The position numbers and the translations under genes were made by a program. 64,000 nt of DNA, taken from contig FCOD02000007.1 in assembly GCA_001544655.2 (NCBI GenBank), positions 240,476-304,475 on the forward strand. Direction: 5' to 3'. A model generated the notes under the pieces. That model had not been told where the DNA came from, did no database searches, and was given only the letters and a program-made list of their open reading frames with translations. This document shows, piece by piece, positions 9,380-17,295 of the stretch. Every line of letters starts with the position of its first letter. Within the stretch, counting starts at the first letter, position 1. Origin of the DNA: Caballeronia turbans. Lineage in GTDB: Bacteria; Pseudomonadota; Gammaproteobacteria; Burkholderiales; Burkholderiaceae.

Positions 9380-9747
9380 CCACGACGCGGCGCGCGTTTC
9401 TCATCGCGGCGGGCACATCGGGATTGCCGTGGATTGCTTTTGGCGGCGCGACGCGGACATCGGCGCGCATCTGGGTCGTCGATGAAGCGTTGCCGCAAAG
9501 CCGCGTCCTCGTGCGGCGGGCGCGTCTGACGAACGGGCGCGTCCAATCCCTGTCGGGCGATGCGGGCTGGCTGTGGATCGAGCGCTTGTCTGAAGAAGCG
9601 ATCTCGTCGCCGCACCCGATCGGCGGATTGACGCGCTTCGCCGACGCGTTCGTGTTGTCGCGACTCGGCGCGGGGATCGGCATGCGCACAACGCACCATC
9701 GCGCGTTCGATGACGGCGCCGTGCTCTGGACGCTCGAACGTTGCTGA
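9376..9747 (+). CDS. Hypothetical protein with Tat-like signal, coupled to the flavoenzyme
   Basis: 123 residues; the start overlaps the stop of the flavoenzyme as ATGA, preceded by AAAGGAGAAGGGCG, so the two are translationally coupled. The N-terminus TTRRAFLIAAGTSGLPWIAF is a twin-arginine-type signal (RR at residues 5-6 followed by a hydrophobic stretch), which predicts export. The rest has no recognised domain. The operon position suggests an accessory or periplasmic partner of the oxidase, but this is inference. Confidence 0.7.
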   Translation: MTTTRRAFLIAAGTSGLPWIAFGGATRTSARIWVVDEALPQSRVLVRRARLTNGRVQSLSGDAGWLWIERLSEEAISSPHPIGGLTRFADAFVLSRLGAGIGMRTTHHRAFDDGAVLWTLERC

Positions 9748-9763
9748 AACGCGTTCGGTAGAA

Positions 9764-9777
9764 TGAGACGTGTCTCA
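9764..9777. promoter_or_regulatory. Perfect palindrome upstream of the DOPA-dioxygenase-like gene
   Basis: TGAGAC-GT-GTCTCA is a 6+2+6 perfect inverted repeat starting 38 bp before the ATG at 9802. The position suits an operator for a dimeric regulator. The regulator is unknown. Confidence 0.3.
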
Positions 9778-9801
9778 ATATTGCCGCGCACGGATGAAAC
9801 G

Positions 9802-10170
9802 ATGAACGCCACGGACACCCGCACGATCGCCGACTGGCACGCGCACGTGTATTTCGACGCCGCGAGCCGCGACGCGGCGTGGCAGCTTCGGCTCGTCATC
9901 GAGCAACAGTTTGCGACGGAATTGCAAAGCGGCGCATTGCGCCTGGGACGCTTTCACGAACGTCCGGTCGGACCGCATCCGATGTGGTCTTTCCAGTTGG
10001 GTTTCGGCGGCGAACTGCTCGCGCCGATGCTCGCCTGGCTCACCCTCCATCACGGCACGCTCGATGTTTTCATGCATCCGAATACGGGCAATGCGCTCGT
10101 CGATCATCGCGACTCGGCGGTGTGGATCGGCCGCTCGCATGAACTGGTGCTGAAGAGTCTCGCCGCCTGA
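9802..10170 (+). CDS. DOPA 4,5-dioxygenase family protein
   Basis: 122 residues from the ATG at 9802 (MNATDTRT), preferred over the longer frame because homology starts at IADWHAHVYFD. The features HAHVYFD, FHERPVGPHPMWSFQL and LTLHHGTLDVFMHPNTG supply several histidines matching the small DOPA-dioxygenase fold. Family members do extradiol cleavage of catechols, but most bacterial homologs are uncharacterised. A bidirectional terminator follows directly. Confidence 0.82.
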   Translation: MNATDTRTIADWHAHVYFDAASRDAAWQLRLVIEQQFATELQSGALRLGRFHERPVGPHPMWSFQLGFGGELLAPMLAWLTLHHGTLDVFMHPNTGNALVDHRDSAVWIGRSHELVLKSLAA

Positions 10171-10183
10171 CACGGGAAAAGAA

Positions 10184-10206
10184 AAAGGCGGAACGTGTCC
10201 GCCTTT
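10184..10206. terminator. Bidirectional Rho-independent terminator
   Basis: A perfect 9-bp stem, AAAGGCGGA / TCCGCCTTT, with a 5-nt loop; T-rich sequence flanks both sides. It sits between the convergent dioxygenase-like and phasin genes and can serve both. Confidence 0.8.
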
Positions 10207-10226
10207 CTTCCCGGCATTCGCGAGAT

Positions 10227-10793
10227 TTACTTCTTCGCGCTCGCCGGTTTCGAGGCTACGGTGCGCACGGCCGTCTGGCCCGCGATGGTGGCGTCGTTCT
10301 GCGCCGCTTCGACCACTTGTTTCGCAGCCTTTTTGGCGGCTTCGTAAGCCGAATTCGCCGATTGCGTCGCGGCATCGATCGCGTTCTTCCACGCCGAAAC
10401 GACCGCTTCGCTGCCGACGGGCGCGTTGCTCACGAGGCTTTCAAAGAATGCCTGCACATTACGCTGCGATTTCTCGAGCTGATCCTGCGCCGCTTCCATG
10501 TAGCCGCCGCGCACGCCTGTCGTGATCTCATAGACGCTCTGCCAGTACGCCTGCACCCGCTGGGCGCTGTTTTGCAGATGCTGGTTCTGGAGGGCGAATA
10601 ATTCCTGCGGATCGCGCACGGAAAGCGCTTTGGCGACGAGTGCCTGTTGCTCGTCAAGTGCCGTCCTGGCGGTGCGCACGTTCAGGTCGATCAACTTTTC
10701 GAAGCCCCCCACGGCTTGTGCGGCGAGACCGAAAGTCGTGTCGACCCCCGCCTTCTGTGACGCGACTACATTTTCCGGCGCAAGACTGCTCAT
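10227..10793 (-). CDS. phaP: Phasin family protein
   Basis: 188 residues. The ATG at 10793 (MSSLAPENVV) has GGAG 9 nt upstream and is favoured over the in-frame ATG at 10805. The protein is amphipathic and helical with the phasin pattern (GFEKLIDLNVRTARTALDEQ, ELFALQNQHLQ, YEITTGVRGGYMEAAQDQLE) and an Ala/Lys-rich tail ending ASKPASAKK. Phasins coat polyhydroxyalkanoate granules. It is monocistronic, with its own terminator and a TGC-rich inverted repeat upstream that could be a PhaR operator. Confidence 0.93.
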   Translation of the reverse strand: MSSLAPENVVASQKAGVDTTFGLAAQAVGGFEKLIDLNVRTARTALDEQQALVAKALSVRDPQELFALQNQHLQNSAQRVQAYWQSVYEITTGVRGGYMEAAQDQLEKSQRNVQAFFESLVSNAPVGSEAVVSAWKNAIDAATQSANSAYEAAKKAAKQVVEAAQNDATIAGQTAVRTVASKPASAKK

Positions 10794-10826
10794 TCTGGAC
10801 TCCATTGGGAAGTTGCCAATTGATTT

Positions 10827-10849
10827 TGCACTTGATTGTGCAGTGCAGC
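10827..10849 (-). promoter_or_regulatory. Candidate PhaR operator upstream of the phasin gene
   Basis: TGCAC-N6-GTGCA is an inverted repeat, followed directly by a second GTGCAG copy, about 35-55 bp upstream of the phasin ATG. PhaR autoregulators of beta-proteobacteria bind TGC/GCA-rich repeats at phaP promoters. The match is by pattern and context only. Confidence 0.35.
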
Positions 10850-10859
10850 GATTGGTCTA

Positions 10860-11350
10860 TTTTAAGGAAAGCGTGTGGAGTGTCAATTACGTTTTCCCCG
10901 CTTGACTTTAAACCATATCGCCCATCATTCAAAAATCAGAGTGGCAATAAGTAAATAAGCAGGCTCATTTAATCCGACAACCTGATCACACATCACATCA
11001 TACGAACGGTCATTTAGTTTTCGCTGACGGTATTGCGGCAAGCGCATAGATCCCGATCAGGACTGTTATTTTCCATAAGATGAAAGCGCTCGCGGGTGCG
11101 CTGTCATTACGACCTATCGTAAACACCTAAGCCAAAACTTGGCTTATGCGTTGTTTCCCCACTTGACGCCTTGATGCGTCAATTGAAAGAATGTCGCACT
11201 GCAACACGCGCGACGGAGCACCCAGCGGGGCGAGAACGTAGTCGGTATTTTTGTCACTGCTCCGTCATCGTAAATCCGTAGGATTCACTTTCGCGCGAAT
11301 GAGCCGGCGCTGAACGGCATAAAGATATAAATCTGAGAGAATTGAAGAAA
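10860..11350. other. AT-rich intergenic region with one hairpin
   Basis: About 490 bp clearly lower in GC than its surroundings and without a credible gene. It contains the phasin promoter region and a perfect inverted repeat TAAGCCAA-AAC-TTGGCTTA at 11128-11146. That repeat could be an operator or attenuator for the small HTH gene at 11351; it lacks a following T-run, so it is unlikely to be a simple terminator. Confidence 0.4.
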
Positions 11351-11635
11351 ATGGGGCGACATTCCCAAACCCTTGGCCATCTTGAACGCAGTCACGAAGA
11401 CAACGCCTTGCGGCGCGCCATGGCCGCACGACTCGACCGCGCCTTGCAAAAGGCGAACGTCAGTTCCGCAAAAGCCGCTGGCTGGCTCGACGTGAGCGAG
11501 CACGACGTGCAATTCTGGCGGCGCGGTATCACGGTTCCACCATTCGCGGCATTCAACCGCATCGCGCGGGTGCTGGACATTGATCCGCACTGGCTCTGTA
11601 CCGGCCAGGCGCTGCACGCGCATTCCGCCAACTGA
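11351..11635 (+). CDS. Small helix-turn-helix (XRE-like) DNA-binding protein
   Basis: 94 residues from the ATG at 11351 (an in-frame TTG lies 9 nt upstream). Residues about 25-85 resemble a Cro/CI-type HTH: LDRALQKANVSSAKAAGWLDVSEHDVQFWRRG, then FNRIARVLDIDPHWLCTG, where 'IDPHWLxTG' recalls phage-repressor-like regulators. The long AT-rich leader with a hairpin at 11128 suggests autoregulation. Target genes are unknown. No phage genes are nearby. Confidence 0.62.
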   Translation: MGRHSQTLGHLERSHEDNALRRAMAARLDRALQKANVSSAKAAGWLDVSEHDVQFWRRGITVPPFAAFNRIARVLDIDPHWLCTGQALHAHSAN

Positions 11636-11678
11636 TCGCGGGCGCTTCGGGCGCCCGTTTGTCGCGCTTCCCTGTAAG

Positions 11679-12617
11679 TCAGACTTCGGTCGATACGGCC
11701 GGTGCCGTCTTGCGTCCATGCAGGAGCACGGTGCCGATGCCGCTCGCCGCGATCACGCACATGCCGATCGCCATCCAGACGTCAGGCGCCTGCCCGAACA
11801 GCAGCCAGCTGAAGAGCGCCGCGAACGCGAGCTGGCCATAGGAAAACGGCGTCAGCACGGAAAGCGGGGCGCGTTTCAACGCCTGAAGCATGAACCCGTG
11901 CCCGACGGTTGCCATCGTCGCCATGAAGACGACGAGCAGCCAGCTCGCCGCCCGCACCTGTGCGAGCGCGGGCAAGGTTTCGGCCTGATCCATCCATACG
12001 AGCACGCATAACAGGATGGTGGCGACGAGCGCCGTGAGGAAGTTGGTTGTGATTGCATCGTCGACGCGCGAGAGATGGCTCGACACCACCTGGAAGCACG
12101 CGAAGGACGTCGCGGCGCCGATCGGAAAGATAACGGTCCAGCTGAACTGGCTGCCACCCGGGCGCACGACCAGCAACATGCCGATGAAACCGAGGACGAC
12201 CATCGCCCATTTGCTGCGCGGCACCTCGTCCTTGAGCACGAGCGCGGCGAGCAGCGTGGAGATGAGCGGCGCGAGCATCGCAAGCGACGTCGTGACCGGC
12301 AGCGGCAGATGGCGCAAGCCCGCGAACGTGCAAGCGGAGTTGATGAGCAGCAGCACCGCGCGCACGACCTGGAGCCTCACGCTGCCGGAACGGAAGAGAC
12401 CGAATGCGCGGCGCCGGACTTGCCAGATCCCCATCACGATCATCTGAAACAGATAGCGCACCCAGAGTAGCGCCAGTAGAGGGACTGCGTTGCCGATCAG
12501 CTTGACGGTGGAATCGCTTGCCGCGAAGGTCGCTGTCGTCAGGATCATGATCGCGATACCGGCGCCGGTGTTATCGGTATCAATCCGGTATCGCGCCTTG
12601 CCCTCTAAGGTTGCCAT
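11679..12617 (-). CDS. EamA/DMT-family transporter
   Basis: 312 residues with about ten hydrophobic segments and the duplicated EamA architecture; inner-membrane exporter or permease of metabolites or amino acids. The start at 12617 (MATLEGKAR) is preferred to the longer frame because GAGAAC precedes it and the membrane region begins soon after (GAGIAIMILTTATFAASD). The C-terminus ends in a basic tail. Substrate not predictable. Confidence 0.88.
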   Translation of the reverse strand: MATLEGKARYRIDTDNTGAGIAIMILTTATFAASDSTVKLIGNAVPLLALLWVRYLFQMIVMGIWQVRRRAFGLFRSGSVRLQVVRAVLLLINSACTFAGLRHLPLPVTTSLAMLAPLISTLLAALVLKDEVPRSKWAMVVLGFIGMLLVVRPGGSQFSWTVIFPIGAATSFACFQVVSSHLSRVDDAITTNFLTALVATILLCVLVWMDQAETLPALAQVRAASWLLVVFMATMATVGHGFMLQALKRAPLSVLTPFSYGQLAFAALFSWLLFGQAPDVWMAIGMCVIAASGIGTVLLHGRKTAPAVSTEV

Positions 12618-13175
12618 CGAGTTCTCGTGATGCGCCGTCGCGTGCAGCAAACCGTTGCCCGGCGTTCATGCTGACGGCATGTGTGAAGGAACGGCTTGCA
12701 GGCCGTTGCTTCGATTCTCCCGGCATCGCAGACCGCTGGCAAGGCGACAGTAAAGTTCTTTTCCGCCGTGTTGTGCACAGGTCACGATGCGGCAAATGTA
12801 CTAGACGGTTCGGATAATCGCGTGCGGCTGCGATCGGCACGATCGGTCGGGCGTGCTTTTCGGCGTCATCGCGTCTTCCGAATTAAGACGCAGTTTAAGT
12901 TCTTTATTCTCGCCGCCGCCGTCATGTGCGTTGTCGGTCAGCAGTGCCTCTGCGGCGAGGTCCGCGTTATGCCAACGGAATATGAAGCGGCAAGTTGGTG
13001 TTGACAAACGAAGCAGTGACAAGAAACCCGGACATCTGCGCAAGCAGTCGCCCGGCTTCAAATGCGCGCAAATAAGGGAAAGCCTGCAAGCCATTATTTC
13101 GTGCGAACGCCTTGCGCCTGAGGATTTGCCGCCTACACTTAAAGTAGTTTCTCAACTGCTTCGAGGGAGGCAACA
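12618..13175. other. Intergenic region without a supported gene
   Basis: About 560 bp between the EamA transporter gene and the small acidic protein gene. Short open frames cross it on both strands, but none has an RBS, convincing codon bias or a recognisable product. It must contain the promoters of both flanking, divergent genes. Confidence 0.5.
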
Positions 13176-13382
13176 ATGAGAACGAGAACTCGCGAAGTCG
13201 TGCGCATGCTCGCGGCATTCCGCCATTCGGCGCAGTGTCGAAGGCTGCGCGCCGCGGCGGCGGCGCAGGAAGCACGCGATCTGGCGGATGAGGCGTCCTC
13301 CGACGACACGCCCGAAGACGACGAGCGTGCCGAGGCTGAAGCGCATCCCGCCACGCGCAAGCCGCATCCCGGCCTGCACTGA
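13176..13382 (+). CDS. Small hypothetical protein, basic N-half and acidic C-half
   Basis: 68 residues with a strong RBS (GAGGGAGG, about 6 nt before the ATG). The N-terminal half is Arg/Ala-rich and helical (REVVRMLAAFRHSAQCRRLR); the C-terminal half is Asp/Glu-rich (DEASSDDTPEDDERAEAEA). No domain recognised. The RBS and independent placement support a real gene. Confidence 0.55.
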   Translation: MRTRTREVVRMLAAFRHSAQCRRLRAAAAAQEARDLADEASSDDTPEDDERAEAEAHPATRKPHPGLH

Positions 13383-13393
13383 CTTGTGCGCGT

Positions 13394-13828
13394 TCAGACG
13401 CCTGCCGGATTTCGGAACGGCGAAAAGCGCCAGTGTCCGCTCGCGTCTTTCACGGCGATCGCGCCATGCTCGTGCAGCACTTCGCCGATGGCGCCAGGTT
13501 TGATGTCGTCAGAGATGCGAATGACGAGCAACGTGCGCTGCGGCGTCGTGTCGTCGCTGGACGGCGGTGCCGATGGTCGCTGCGGCAAAGGATCTTGCGG
13601 CACGAAACGGTTGCGGGCGCCGATCACGCCCTGATGTTCGCCATGCGCGACGTACTCCGCGTCGTCTTCGTCGTGCGTGGGTGGCAGGAGCGCATCGATG
13701 TCGATTTCGCCGCGTCCCGCGCGATACAGATGCGCATCGTCGCGTCGCAAGCCCGCGAGCTGCAATGCGCGAAGCGCGTCATGCCCGTCCCTATAGCAGC
13801 CGAACACTCCAACTATGACCTGATTCAT
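13394..13828 (-). CDS. Conserved hypothetical, general-stress-protein-like
   Basis: 144 residues from the ATG at 13828, which follows AGAGGGGGCGACG; the upstream part of the open frame lacks coding character. The N-terminus (VIVGVFGCYRDGHDALRALQLAGL) resembles the start of general-stress proteins of the '17M-like' group that detect or carry an alpha/beta sandwich, and the middle is acidic. The C-terminal half (TLLVIRISDDIKPGAIGEVLHEHGAIAVKDA) looks like a second alpha/beta unit. Convergent with the small gene at 13176. Biochemical function unknown. Confidence 0.65.
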   Translation of the reverse strand: MNQVIVGVFGCYRDGHDALRALQLAGLRRDDAHLYRAGRGEIDIDALLPPTHDEDDAEYVAHGEHQGVIGARNRFVPQDPLPQRPSAPPSSDDTTPQRTLLVIRISDDIKPGAIGEVLHEHGAIAVKDASGHWRFSPFRNPAGV

Positions 13829-13999
13829 CGTCGCCCCCTCTGTCGGCCCGCATCGTTTCACGAACCAAGCAACAGATGTATTCGTGCGCGGTTTTCGATC
13901 CATCTCTCGCGCTGTTCGATTCGTCAGATGATCATCAGCAACACGCGTTCCCGCATGAATGTTTTGAAAGGAAGCTTGGCAAACACGGTCTTGCGCAGG

Positions 14000-14028
14000 T
14001 TGCGACCCCAACCCGTATCACCTAAAGT
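14000..14028 (+). promoter_or_regulatory. Candidate sigma-70 promoter for the secreted DUF4431-like gene
   Basis: TTGCGA, a 17-bp spacer and TAAAGT (each 4 of 6 to consensus) lie about 58 bp upstream of the ATG at 14086. Confidence 0.35.
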
Positions 14029-14085
14029 AGCTGAACTTATTTGCCGGATTCGCGCGTCACGCAACGCGCTCTTCGCGAGGTCCGA

Positions 14086-14484
14086 ATGATTGCGAAAGCC
14101 TGTGCTTGGGTACTGGTACTGATGGCAGGCTCCGCAGCGGCGGCGCCTTGCTACAACGACGGCGATGTCGTCACGCTCGAAGGCACGGCGACGCGCCAGG
14201 CCGCGCACGAGGGAGATGCATCCGCGAAATCCGCGTGGGTGCTGTCGCTGCCAGGCCCCATCTGCGTGCTGAGCGCGAATACCGGCCAAGGCGCGGGCCA
14301 AGGCGCGGGCCAGGGCGGGCGGCAGCAGTCGAACGTGTCGGCGGTGCAGATCATCGATGCGACGCCAACCGAGAACGCGCGTATACAGGTAACCGGCAAG
14401 CTCGTCACCGGCAATGTCAGCGGCTACTACGCAGTGCCGACTGCGATCTGGGTGCTCAAGCAGCGGGTGCTTTCGGGACAATAG
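14086..14484 (+). CDS. Secreted protein, DUF4431-like, with Gly-Gln repeat
   Basis: 132 residues from the ATG at 14086, preceded by GCGAGGTCCGA. A signal peptide (residues 1-20, ending AGSAAAA) precedes PCYNDGDVVTLEGTATRQ. The pattern 'WVLSLPGPICVLS ... VQIIDATP ... GKLVTGNVSGYYAVPTAIWVLKQRV' resembles DUF4431-type periplasmic proteins. A central GQGAGQGAGQGG insertion is encoded by a 12-bp DNA repeat. Role unknown; probably periplasmic. Confidence 0.65.
   Translation: MIAKACAWVLVLMAGSAAAAPCYNDGDVVTLEGTATRQAAHEGDASAKSAWVLSLPGPICVLSANTGQGAGQGAGQGGRQQSNVSAVQIIDATPTENARIQVTGKLVTGNVSGYYAVPTAIWVLKQRVLSGQ
14284..14319 (+). repeat. Three tandem 12-bp units inside a coding region
   Basis: GGCCAAGGCGCG occurs twice exactly and a third time with changes, encoding GQGA-type units. 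Such in-frame tandem repeats can vary in copy number by slippage. Confidence 0.7.
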
Positions 14485-14536
14485 CGCTCCGCGACCCGCA
14501 CAGGCGAGCGTAAAAACCAGCGAGAAGGACGAACGA

Positions 14537-14710
14537 TCAGGCCGCTTTCGCGTGCGCCTGATAGCGCCAGTATTCGGCGACGACGATATGCAGCGGTTGA
14601 TCGTCGAGCTTGCGTTCCTCAGCGAATCGCAATATGGCGTCAAGTTGTGCGCCAGTGCAACGGAACGCTCCGCGGCGCGAGGCCGTCTGTTTATTCTTGT
14701 GCGTGGTCAT
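14537..14710 (-). CDS. Small hypothetical protein (57 residues)
   Basis: ATG at 14710 with AAAGGA about 6 nt upstream and stop at 14537. The basic N-terminus (MTTHKNKQTASRRGAFRCTG) is followed by a helix-rich segment, AQLDAILRFAEERKLDDQPL, and HIVVAEYWRYQAHAKAA. Small enough to be missed by length-limited gene callers. No family recognised; the basic head could bind nucleic acid. It converges on the DUF4431-like gene. Confidence 0.55.
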   Translation of the reverse strand: MTTHKNKQTASRRGAFRCTGAQLDAILRFAEERKLDDQPLHIVVAEYWRYQAHAKAA

Positions 14711-14991
14711 GGCAATCCTTTTTAGGACCTTCCCCGACAGGGCAGGATCGTTCGACGGGGCGGCCCATGCGCGCGAACACTGCCTGCTGCTTTCACATTA
14801 AGCCGGAGCCGCACAAGCGGCACCGGCTGTTAGCGCACATAGCCGTCAAGACGTGACAGATAGCGCAAGGCGCGGACCCGAATATGTGCTTGGGTTTTCC
14901 CTTCGCCGCTGGAATAAACCTTTCGGTCTTGCCGTTTAGCATGTGTGAACCCGCGCGGGAATCCAGATGCGGGACGAGGGAGGAGACGCCT

Positions 14992-15282
14992 GTGAGCGCC
15001 GATCAACATGCGCAAGAGGAACTCGCACACATTGGGCGGATGATCGCGGAACTGGAGCGTGTCGCGACGGAAGGGCACGGCGAACCCATGCGGCATGCCG
15101 TCATGCGGCCCGAGTACTGGCAGCGGCGCATCGATGCATTGATCGTCGCGTCGACGAACGAGCCGTTGCGGCGCGATGCGGCTGCGCTGCGCGAGCGCCT
15201 GGCGGAGCTGTTCGCCAATGCGCCCGAACGGGACACGGGGCACGCGGGAGAAGCGGCGCGGGAGACCGGCAGCAGAAAATGA
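14992..15282 (+). CDS. Hypothetical protein, 96 residues, GTG start
   Basis: A strong GGGAGGAGACGCC just before GTG 14992 decides the start; the longer frame from 14884 lacks an RBS. Helical and charged: EELAHIGRMIAELERVATEG, then WQRRIDALIVASTNEPLRRDAAALRERLAELF. Soluble, without a recognised domain; coiled-coil-type interaction is possible. Confidence 0.6.
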   Translation: MSADQHAQEELAHIGRMIAELERVATEGHGEPMRHAVMRPEYWQRRIDALIVASTNEPLRRDAAALRERLAELFANAPERDTGHAGEAARETGSRK

Positions 15283-15336
15283 AGCGAAGCGACGCGCGTG
15301 GCGGCGCGTGTGACGATCACATGCGCCGCCGCAGCG

Positions 15337-16365
15337 TCAACCCGTCTGCTCGACGGGCGTCACGTCGATATCGAGCTTCTGCGTGCCGCGCAGCACCGCG
15401 ATCTTCACGGGCTTGTCGATGCGCGATGCATCGAGCGTGCGCTGCAAGCCATCGACGCTGTCGACGGCGATACCATCCACCGCGACGATACGATCGCCCG
15501 TGCGCAATCCGCCGAGCGCGGCCGGACTGCCTTTGACGATCTCCATCACATGCACGCCGCTCGCCGAGGCGAGCTCGAAGAAGCGCTGCACGCGCCGCGA
15601 GATCGGCGTCGTCGTGCCCGCCACGCCGATATACGCGCGCCGCACGCGCCCGTACGCGAAGATCTGCATGATGACCCACTTGGCCGTATCGATCGCGGTG
15701 GCGAAGGAGATGGCCTGCGCGCCGGAAATGATGGCGGTGTTCACCCCGATGACGTGCCCCGCCGAGTTGATGAGCGGCCCGCCCGAGTTGCCGGGATTGA
15801 GCGCGGCGTCGGTCTGGATCACGTCGTAGATCATGCGGCCGGAAGTAGAACGCAGCGAGCGGCCAAGCGCGGACACGACGCCTGTCGTCACGGTCTGCGC
15901 AAGCCCGAGCGGATTGCCCACCGCGATCGCGATCTGCCCCACGCGCAGACTGCCCGAATCGCCCAGTTCGACATGCGGCAGCGGCTCCGGTGAACCGATG
16001 CGCAGCACCGCGAGATCACTCGCAGGATCGTCGCCGACGAGATCGGCATCGAAGCGCGCGCCGTCGGCGAGCGTGACGACGATATGCGTCGCGCCATGCA
16101 CCACATGGCTATTGGTCAGCAGATAGCCATCCGGCGTAAAGATGAATCCCGAGCCCGTGCCGCCGACGTTACGGCGCGTGCCGCGCGCGTCGGCGAGCTG
16201 GCGCTCGACAGAGATGAACACCACGGCTTGCTGCACGCGCTCGAGCGCGCCGATGACCGTGCGCGAATAGGCGTCGAGCAAGGCGGTATCGTCGAGCGGG
16301 ACGGAGGGCGCGGCGTCCTGCGCCCCGCGCGCAAGATCGTCGATGAATTGAGGCCGGCTTCCCAT
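15337..16365 (-). CDS. HtrA/Deg-like serine protease with PDZ domain, no signal peptide
   Basis: 342 residues. Trypsin-like S1C domain with the full triad H87 (LLTNSHVV), D117 (ASDLAVLRIG) and S194 (NPGNSGGPL), then a C-terminal PDZ domain (about 245-335, GVHVMEIVKGSPAALGGLRTGDRIVAVDG). Unlike DegP/DegQ/DegS it has neither a cleavable signal nor a membrane anchor at the N-terminus (MGSRPQFIDDLARG), so a cytoplasmic location is predicted unless export is unconventional. Protein quality control or regulated proteolysis is likely. Confidence 0.9.
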   Translation of the reverse strand: MGSRPQFIDDLARGAQDAAPSVPLDDTALLDAYSRTVIGALERVQQAVVFISVERQLADARGTRRNVGGTGSGFIFTPDGYLLTNSHVVHGATHIVVTLADGARFDADLVGDDPASDLAVLRIGSPEPLPHVELGDSGSLRVGQIAIAVGNPLGLAQTVTTGVVSALGRSLRSTSGRMIYDVIQTDAALNPGNSGGPLINSAGHVIGVNTAIISGAQAISFATAIDTAKWVIMQIFAYGRVRRAYIGVAGTTTPISRRVQRFFELASASGVHVMEIVKGSPAALGGLRTGDRIVAVDGIAVDSVDGLQRTLDASRIDKPVKIAVLRGTQKLDIDVTPVEQTG

Positions 16366-16419
16366 GTTCGTTGGACTCCCGATGTCTGGATGCGGACATG
16401 CGGGGCGCTGCCGTGGTTT

Positions 16420-17295
16420 TCAAGAGATAGTTGCGTCTGCCAGTAGTTTCATCGGCCCGAGTGTTTCGACGACGTTGCGCTGTGCATCGTCGCGCACGAA
16501 CAGCGAGCCGGCGAAGCCGAGCGCATTCACCGCGACGCCTTCGACATGCGAGACGCTGCGCGGCACCGCGAGCATCCAGCGGCGCGTGACGAGCAGGTTG
16601 TAAGGCGCGCTCTGGTGCGCGACACCCGCGACGTCGAACGGCTGCACGCCGATCGCGTTCATCAGTTGCAGATAAGTTGCGTGCAGGTTTGCGGCGGCAT
16701 CGTCATCGAGCCATGCTGCCGCGTGCGCGAACGCGAGTTGCGGCGCGCGAAAAACGCCTCTCGTATGCGCGGCTTCGATGAACGGTTCGACGGGTAACGC
16801 GTGTCCATCGAGCGGCAGCGGCACGATTTGCAGATGCTTGTGCGGCTGGCTCGATCCGGCGACCGTGCCGCCGTTGTAGAAGCCGAGACCATCGAAGCGG
16901 TCGAGGCAGGAGAAGAGCGCGGCGAAGTCATCCTCGCCGACAAGCGAATCCTGCGGCTCGAAGTCCTTCGTCACGATCAGCAGATGATGCGCGAGCACGT
17001 TGAACTTGTTGAGCAACAGGAAGTGCCGCTCGCCGATATCGCCCACACGCAACGCTTCTTCGCACGGCGAGAACGGATCGCGCCATGCGCTCGCCGCATC
17101 GGCCGCGGACTTGGCCGCGAGCTTCGACGCTTCCTCCTTTCGTGCGAGGTTCGCCGCTTGCCGCACGAGGAAGGGCACGCCGCCGTCTTCGATCACGCTT
17201 TGCACGGTATCGAACGAACGCAGCGCACCGCATGCGAGCGCGCGTTCCGTTTGCGTGACGACGTCCTGCCACGAAGGGGCGTTCATTCGCGCCAT
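16420..17295 (-). CDS. ATP adenylyltransferase / Ap4A phosphorylase (HIT superfamily)
   Basis: 291 residues, start fixed by GGAGAAGC before the ATG at 17295. The HIT-like motif HKHLQIVPLPLDGH holds the catalytic histidine, preceded by FYNGGTVAGSSQP, as in yeast-type APA1/2 enzymes that phosphorolyse Ap4A to ADP plus ATP. NKFNVLAHHLLIVTKDFEPQ is the substrate-binding strand. The start overlaps the end of the upstream L-fuconate dehydratase gene by 13 nt, so the two form an operon. Confidence 0.88.
   Translation of the reverse strand: MARMNAPSWQDVVTQTERALACGALRSFDTVQSVIEDGGVPFLVRQAANLARKEEASKLAAKSAADAASAWRDPFSPCEEALRVGDIGERHFLLLNKFNVLAHHLLIVTKDFEPQDSLVGEDDFAALFSCLDRFDGLGFYNGGTVAGSSQPHKHLQIVPLPLDGHALPVEPFIEAAHTRGVFRAPQLAFAHAAAWLDDDAAANLHATYLQLMNAIGVQPFDVAGVAHQSAPYNLLVTRRWMLAVPRSVSHVEGVAVNALGFAGSLFVRDDAQRNVVETLGPMKLLADATIS

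Noticed and set aside
11351-11635. Phage repressor or prophage edge
   Set aside because: Small HTH protein only; no integrase, att repeat or phage structural genes in the neighbourhood.
12696-13004. 102-residue frame with a hydrophobic Cys-containing segment
   Set aside because: No RBS, composition unlike coding DNA, no homology recognised.
14284-14319. CRISPR-like array
   Set aside because: Only a contiguous 12-bp tandem repeat inside a coding region; no spacers or cas genes.
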